Shown here piece after piece: positions 1 to 3,465 of a stretch of 5,909 bases of DNA; the stretch's first letter is position 1; every line of letters begins with the position of its first letter. Under the pieces are notes generated by a model. That model saw nothing but the letters and a program-made list of their open reading frames with translations, made no database searches and was not told where the DNA came from. The position numbers and the translations under genes were made by a program. This stretch comes from an uncultured Alistipes sp. (lineage in GTDB: Bacteria; Bacteroidota; Bacteroidia; Bacteroidales; Rikenellaceae). Location: positions 1-5,909 of the forward strand of contig CAAGHX010000146.1 of assembly GCA_900769745.1 (NCBI GenBank), given 5' to 3'.

Positions 1-409
1 CACCTGCAACGAGCAACACCTGGCGGCCCTTCTTCGACTTGAGCATCGAAGCCAACTTACCAGAGAATGTAGTCTTACCAGAACCCTGCAAACCTGCAAT
101 CAAGATAACGGCTGGCGAGCCCTCCAACTTGATATCGGTAGCAGTACCACCCATCAACTGAGCCAACTCATCACGAACGATTTTGGTCATCATCTGGCCT
201 GGCTTTACAGCCGTAAGCACATCCTGACCCAAAGCCTTCTGCTTAACCTGGTCGGTGAAAGTCTTGGCAACCTTGTAGTTTACGTCGGCATCGATAAGAG
301 CACGGCGAATCTCTTTCAGCGTCTCGGCAACATTGATTTCGGTGATTTTACCCTCACCCTTCAATATCTTAAACGAGCGTTCAAGTTTGTCTGTTAAATT
401 TTCAAACAT
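1..409 (-). CDS. ffh: Signal recognition particle GTPase Ffh, N-terminal part (cut by window edge)
   Basis: Ffh is the SRP54-type GTPase that binds 4.5S RNA, recognises signal sequences on ribosomes and delivers them to FtsY at the inner membrane. The 136 visible codons, read leftward from the ATG at 407-409, cover the helical N domain (about residues 1-88) and the start of the G domain. The N domain carries the ALIDADVN motif (37-44), equivalent to the family's ALLEADV. The P-loop GLQGSGKT lies at 106-113, followed by GKLA and LLVAG. The frame has no stop and runs off the left edge, so the rest of the G domain and the M domain lie outside the window. The start is supported by the family's typical opening, MFENLTDKLERSF, and by a -7 promoter motif 40 bases upstream. 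It is transcribed divergently from the DUF4491 gene. The identification is secure on the motifs seen. Confidence 0.96.
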   Translation of the reverse strand, partial: MFENLTDKLERSFKILKGEGKITEINVAETLKEIRRALIDADVNYKVAKTFTDQVKQKALGQDVLTAVKPGQMMTKIVRDELAQLMGGTATDIKLEGSPAVILIAGLQGSGKTTFSGKLASMLKSKKGRQVLLVAG

Positions 410-449
410 AATCTATCTTGTTTTATTTATTTTCAATCGAAAAATCACG

Positions 450-457
450 CAAAGATA
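450..457 (-). promoter_or_regulatory. Predicted -7 promoter element for ffh
   Basis: On the minus strand this reads TATCTTTG, an exact match to the Bacteroidetes -7 consensus TAnnTTTG, 40 bases ahead of the ffh start codon. I see no good -33 TTTG at the usual 19-21 base spacing; the nearest TTG is only 14 bases upstream. The call rests on the -7 motif and its position. Confidence 0.55.
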
Positions 458-468
458 TAAAATCTTTG
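450..468. repeat. Inverted repeat over the ffh -7 element
   Basis: Perfect 7-bp arms, CAAAGAT and ATCTTTG, are separated by ATAAA. The left arm is the ffh -7 element read on the other strand. The right arm gives AATCTTTG on the plus strand, one base short of TAnnTTTG. The symmetry may be an operator, or simply two opposed promoter-like motifs in AT-rich DNA. No function can be assigned from sequence alone. Confidence 0.4.
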
Positions 469-553
469 TGACAACGCTATTATTTATGGCCGAATTGTTG
501 CTCTTAATGCAAAAACTATCACAAATATCAGTTTCTAACACTGACAATATCGC

Positions 554-561
554 TATCTTTG
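554..561 (+). promoter_or_regulatory. Predicted -7 promoter element for the DUF4491 gene
   Basis: TATCTTTG matches TAnnTTTG exactly and ends 30 bases before the ATG at 592. A possible degenerate -33 element, TTTC at 532-535, lies 18 bases upstream. Spacing and position fit a housekeeping promoter giving a leader of roughly 20-25 bases. Confidence 0.55.
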
Positions 562-591
562 CCGTAAGAAAACCAAAACAGAGCAGAAAAT

Positions 592-870
592 ATGTACTTT
601 ACAGGACTAATCATAGGAGTTGCGACATTTCTTATTATAGGACTTTTTCACCCGCTTGTAATCAAGGGCGAGTATTATTTCGGGACACGCATTTGGTGGG
701 TGTTTGCACTGATGGGAGTAGTGGCCATTGCGGCATCATTGATGATTGCCGATGTGCTGTGGTCCACGCTGCTTGCGGTGTGGGGCGCATCATCGTTTTG
801 GTCAATAGGCGAACTATTTGAGCAAAAGAAAAGGGTAGAGAAGGGGTGGTTCCCCAAACGAGAGAAATAA
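592..870 (+). CDS. DUF4491 family small membrane protein
   Basis: A 92-residue hydrophobic protein of unknown function that I recognise as the DUF4491 family, common in Bacteroidetes and similar in length to full members. Three membrane helices are likely at about residues 2-19, 34-51 and 53-71. The conserved blocks are HPLVIKGEYYFGTRIWW (20-36) between helices 1 and 2, and the charged tail ELFEQKKRVEKGWFPKR (74-90). The tail is basic and so probably cytoplasmic. The start at 592 places helix 1 immediately at the N-terminus, as expected, and follows a -7 motif by 30 bases with no clear Shine-Dalgarno. It is divergent from ffh and is followed after 78 bases by the beta-propeller gene, which has its own -7 motif. 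A longer overlapping frame on the same strand (333-821) crosses the ffh coding region and is not real. No biochemical role is known to me for this family. Confidence 0.85.
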   Translation: MYFTGLIIGVATFLIIGLFHPLVIKGEYYFGTRIWWVFALMGVVAIAASLMIADVLWSTLLAVWGASSFWSIGELFEQKKRVEKGWFPKREK

Positions 871-908
871 AAAGCAGCTTGTCATCGACAATAATTAGCA
901 ATAATTTA

Positions 909-916
909 TAACTTTG
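909..916 (+). promoter_or_regulatory. Predicted -7 promoter element for the beta-propeller lipoprotein gene
   Basis: TAACTTTG matches TAnnTTTG exactly and ends 32 bases before the ATG at 949. No -33 TTTG is evident at the normal spacing. Its last base is the first base of a possible in-frame GTG start at 916. This argues that translation begins at 949, because the GTG would lie upstream of the transcription start. Confidence 0.5.
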
Positions 917-948
917 TGAGCAAAACAACACAAAAAAGAATAGAGACA

Positions 949-2064
949 ATGAAGAGATTATCATTACTACTGCTCACATTGCTACTTATCACAGCTTGTA
1001 GCAAAGACAAACAAAAGAATGTTTACGAAGTAGATACATCTGCTAAGGCGCCAATCGAAGAGTTTATAAATAGGGAGGTGGCTTGCATAGAGTTGGAGAC
1101 TACCACCGAATCAATGATTGGAAACATACAAAGCATTGAATACGACAAGGATAATATCTATATTAAGCCATCTTATAATGCAGAATCTATTTTTCGTTTT
1201 GACCGCCACACAGGTAAATTCATCAACAGCATTGGTCGCAAAGGTCGCGGGCCAAACGAATATACACACTTTCTCGATTTTACAATAGGCGACGGCAAGG
1301 CATACGTTCTCTCGTCAAAGAAAATATATGTTTACGATATCGACGGCAAATTTCAGCAGACAATCGATACCGCCAATGAGCATTTCTACAATCTGACATT
1401 GTGCGATGACGGTAAGATTTGGCTTGCCTCAAACACTTGCAACAAGAGTTTATACGAATATCATTTGCTGAATCCAAAGACAGGCGAAATCGAGGCAAAG
1501 ATGTGCGAATTCCCCGAATATGCAGGTCTTTTGATCAGTGGCACATCGCCATTTATTCGCAAAAAGGGTAACGACTACTTTGTGGCACGTTGCTGGGATC
1601 AGACAATATACCGCCTGTCGGCTGATTCGTGTGAACCTTACTTGACAATAGATTTTCATCGTCCCAACTCGGTTACTGCCGAGCAGCGAATCTCTCTGAC
1701 GCCAGCTATTATCGATGAGTTGATGGAGAAAAACGACTACTTCTATTATTTTGCTGGCATCGTGCAGAACAACCGCAAAATCATAACTGTTGCCGACATA
1801 AATTATAGACACGAAAACAAATGCTCGTGTATGGTTAAAATCGACAAGGCATCGAGCGAAATAAAATACACACAACTAACATTCACCGAGTCCGAGAAGT
1901 TACCATATCTCAAAAATTGCTGGTTCGGTTATGCAGGCAGGATAGTTGATAATATGATTGTAGGTTTTGCCAATGCACTCGACATCAATCAAACCGAGCG
2001 ATTCAAACACCTGAAAGATGACGACAATCCTGTTTTGTTCTTCTATGAGTTGAATATGGATTAA
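949..2064 (+). CDS. 6-bladed beta-propeller lipoprotein (DUF5128-like)
   Basis: A 371-residue predicted lipoprotein. The signal peptide has basic KR, a leucine-rich core and the lipobox ITAC with Cys17 as lipidation site; CSKDK follows, which has some of the charge seen in Bacteroidetes lipoprotein export signals. The mature part resembles the 6-bladed beta-propeller (NHL-like) proteins of Bacteroidetes. An early blade has IFRFDRHTGKFINSIG (81-96), then the hallmark G-x-G-x-GPNEY (GRKGRGPNEY, 96-105). Repeating beta-strand units such as KIYVYDIDGKF (125-135) follow. These proteins are thought to act as envelope binding proteins; the ligand here is unknown. I chose ATG 949 over the in-frame GTG at 916 because it starts directly at the signal peptide and the GTG overlaps the promoter. 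The gene is visibly more AT-rich than the glycosidase gene. It stands alone between its own promoter and a terminator. Family call is fairly firm, function open. Confidence 0.82.
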   Translation: MKRLSLLLLTLLLITACSKDKQKNVYEVDTSAKAPIEEFINREVACIELETTTESMIGNIQSIEYDKDNIYIKPSYNAESIFRFDRHTGKFINSIGRKGRGPNEYTHFLDFTIGDGKAYVLSSKKIYVYDIDGKFQQTIDTANEHFYNLTLCDDGKIWLASNTCNKSLYEYHLLNPKTGEIEAKMCEFPEYAGLLISGTSPFIRKKGNDYFVARCWDQTIYRLSADSCEPYLTIDFHRPNSVTAEQRISLTPAIIDELMEKNDYFYYFAGIVQNNRKIITVADINYRHENKCSCMVKIDKASSEIKYTQLTFTESEKLPYLKNCWFGYAGRIVDNMIVGFANALDINQTERFKHLKDDDNPVLFFYELNMD

Positions 2065-2067
2065 ATA

Positions 2068-2101
2068 AACAAGGCTGCAAACTTTGATTTGCAGCCTTGT
2101 T
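2068..2101. terminator. Bidirectional intrinsic terminator between convergent genes
   Basis: A perfect 14-bp stem (AACAAGGCTGCAAA paired with TTTGCAGCCTTGTT) has a six-base loop, CTTTGA. It begins three bases after the stop of the beta-propeller gene. On the plus strand it is followed by GTTTTAG; on the minus strand by TATTTAAT. It can therefore serve both the rightward lipoprotein gene and the leftward phosphodiesterase gene, whose stop is 16 bases away. Confidence 0.85.
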
Positions 2102-2117
2102 GTTTTAGTATTACTGA

Positions 2118-2915
2118 TTATTTATTTGCCTTGCGCTTCGCAATTTTCTGCAATAGCAACTCAGGATAATCGGTTGTGATATAATTAAATCCTTTGTCGA
2201 GGAATAAATCCATATCGGGCTCATCGTTTACGGTCCACACATTCAGATGTACGCCCTCGCGTTTGAATCGCTCCACCCACTCGGGACGATTCTTATAGTG
2301 GACATCCTGATAATCGAGATAGCGAATCTTGCGCTGAGCAATGGTGTCGGGGTGCATCTCGGGCAACTCTTTCTGCCATAGGCCTAGATATGCAACAGGC
2401 GCAGAGGTAACCTCGCGCAATGCCACATCGGCTGGCAGGTAGCCAATCAAATACTCAACCTGATTCTCCATCTGCATCTCCTTAGCCAACTTAGCCGATG
2501 CTAAAGCAATACGTACCGCACGCGATTTATCTTTTGGAGTCTTGATATCGAGTACGAGCTTTGTCTTTGGATATTTCTTCGCTACCGCCATATATTCTCG
2601 CAGGGTAGGGATTTGGCTATAATCCTTCAAAGGCTCCTTCACAAGGTCGGCATAGAGAGTCTTTTCAATCAACATTCCCTTGTGCGAAAGGTCGTGGAAA
2701 ACAACCAGCGAATCATCCAAAGTGAGATGCACATCGCACTCCGAGCCGTGACAACCCATCTCGGCCGCCGCGCGAAACGAAGCTGTTGTATTCTGTGGAT
2801 GGCCTGTGTTTTTCCAAGCACCACGATGGGCAATAACTTGATTGTCGTGGAAGGTCTGCGCCGAGAGCGAAAATACGCCCAACAGAGTAACTAATGAAAG
2901 TGTAAATCTTTTCAT
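2118..2915 (-). CDS. Secreted glycerophosphodiester phosphodiesterase family protein
   Basis: The family hydrolyses glycerophosphodiesters to an alcohol and glycerol-3-phosphate with a TIM-barrel metal site. The 265-residue product has a signal peptide (MKRFTLSLVTLLGVFSLSA, cleavage probable before Gln20), so it should act in the periplasm or outside the cell. GDPD hallmarks are AHRG (29-32, catalytic His30), GSECDV (57-62, metal ligands Glu59 and Asp61), VVFHD (71-75, catalytic His74), KLVLDIK (119-125) and the C-terminal VWTVND (226-231) with ITTDYP (246-251). Two positions deviate from the general pattern. The PEN motif reads PQN (40-42), which I recall in related Bacteroides proteins. The usual Glu of the EIK motif is Asp123. 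The length is normal for the family. It lies 62 bases downstream of the MazG-like gene on the same strand and may share its transcript; no convincing promoter is seen in the gap. The substrate is unknown and could be phospholipid or teichoic-acid-like debris. Confidence 0.9.
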   Translation of the reverse strand: MKRFTLSLVTLLGVFSLSAQTFHDNQVIAHRGAWKNTGHPQNTTASFRAAAEMGCHGSECDVHLTLDDSLVVFHDLSHKGMLIEKTLYADLVKEPLKDYSQIPTLREYMAVAKKYPKTKLVLDIKTPKDKSRAVRIALASAKLAKEMQMENQVEYLIGYLPADVALREVTSAPVAYLGLWQKELPEMHPDTIAQRKIRYLDYQDVHYKNRPEWVERFKREGVHLNVWTVNDEPDMDLFLDKGFNYITTDYPELLLQKIAKRKANK

Positions 2916-2977
2916 ATCAATTTGTTTTTATAATTATCTAAAGTAACGATTTAATTTCCTGGTATTATTTCACTAAT

Positions 2978-3322
2978 TTACTTTGCGTTATCTACATTTA
3001 CTTGAAGTTTGCAATTTACCTTATGTCGCTCTTTATCACGCGATGTTTTCTTCTCAAAATTTCGCGCCATAGCCTCCTCTAAATCAACTCCCGTCTGATT
3101 TGCCAAACATACCAGCACCCACATCACGTCGGCCATTTCGTCGGCAAGATTGCACATCTCTCCCTCTTTGAACGACTGCTCGCCATACTTGCGGGCGATG
3201 ACTCTGGCCAGCTCGCCAACCTCTTCGGTAAGGATAGCCATATTTGTTAGCTCGCTGAAATAGCGCACGCCATACTCGCGAATCCAGCCATCGACTCTGC
3301 TTTGCAACTCCTTAATCTCCAT
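2978..3322 (-). CDS. MazG-like nucleotide pyrophosphohydrolase
   Basis: A 114-residue cytoplasmic, all-alpha protein of the MazG-like NTP pyrophosphohydrolase group. Members hydrolyse (d)NTPs to monophosphates plus pyrophosphate and are thought to cleanse the nucleotide pool. The Mg-binding signature is present: EEVGE (33-37), giving E34-x-x-E37, then DEMAD (61-65), giving E62-x-x-D65. The segments GVRYFSELTNMAILTEEVGE and LANQTGVDLEEA match the single-domain Bacteroidetes type. The length fits a one-domain member rather than the two-domain E. coli MazG. The C-terminal tail after KKTSRDKERHK (91-101) is polar and probably variable. The ATG at 3320-3322 is 21 bases downstream of an exact -7 motif. 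It is divergent from the glycosidase gene and 62 bases upstream of the phosphodiesterase gene, possibly its operon partner, although no functional link between the two is evident. The exact nucleotide preference cannot be read from sequence. Confidence 0.9.
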   Translation of the reverse strand: MEIKELQSRVDGWIREYGVRYFSELTNMAILTEEVGELARVIARKYGEQSFKEGEMCNLADEMADVMWVLVCLANQTGVDLEEAMARNFEKKTSRDKERHKVNCKLQVNVDNAK

Positions 3323-3343
3323 AATGAAAAATATTACTTAGGT

Positions 3344-3351
3344 CAAAGTTA
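3344..3351 (-). promoter_or_regulatory. Predicted -7 promoter element for the MazG-like gene
   Basis: The minus strand reads TAACTTTG, an exact match to TAnnTTTG, ending 21 bases before the start codon. This would give a very short leader of about 10-16 bases. No -33 TTTG is seen at normal spacing. Confidence 0.55.
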
Positions 3352-3428
3352 CAAAATATTTGGCTGATTATCGTCTCCCTCGCCACAATTTTATCCTTTG
3401 CAGAAAGATAATTTCCAACAAAATTTCT

Positions 3429-3436
3429 TACCTTTG
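3429..3436 (+). promoter_or_regulatory. Predicted -7 promoter element for the GH127-type gene
   Basis: TACCTTTG matches TAnnTTTG exactly and ends 29 bases before the ATG at 3466. A TTTG at 3397-3400 lies 28 bases upstream, too far for a standard -33 element. Absence of a proper -33 would fit a promoter needing an activator, but this is inference. Confidence 0.55.
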
Positions 3437-3449
3437 TCTGAAAGACAAA
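3433..3449. repeat. Inverted repeat over the predicted transcription start of the GH127-type gene
   Basis: Perfect 7-bp arms, TTTGTCT (3433-3439) and AGACAAA (3443-3449), are separated by GAA. The left arm shares TTTG with the -7 element, and the dyad spans the expected transcription start near 3443. It could be an operator that blocks initiation. It is less likely to be an RNA hairpin, because only the right arm would be transcribed from that start. It ends 16 bases before the start codon. Confidence 0.45.
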
Positions 3450-3465
3450 TCAAAACAAACAGACT

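Noticed and set aside
333..821. A 162-codon plus-strand frame overlapping ffh and the DUF4491 gene
   Set aside because: It runs antisense through the start of ffh, crosses a promoter-rich spacer and then reads DUF4491 out of frame. The product has no recognisable domain.
871..908. Short AT-rich direct repeat (AATAATT twice) between DUF4491 and the beta-propeller gene
   Set aside because: Too short and too AT-rich to separate from chance; no hairpin that would serve as a terminator.
1450..1875. A 141-codon minus-strand frame inside the beta-propeller gene
   Set aside because: Antisense shadow of a gene with a clear signal peptide and family motif; no domain or start signals.
2916..2977. A separate promoter for the phosphodiesterase gene (minus-strand TTACTTTA in the gap)
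   Set aside because: It matches TAnnTTTG poorly and has no -33 partner; co-transcription with the MazG-like gene is equally plausible.
2118..3322. A nucleotide or phage-defence system formed by the MazG-like and phosphodiesterase genes
   Set aside because: The MazG-like protein is a cytoplasmic housekeeping type and the phosphodiesterase is exported, so they are unlikely to act together, and no other defence genes are present.
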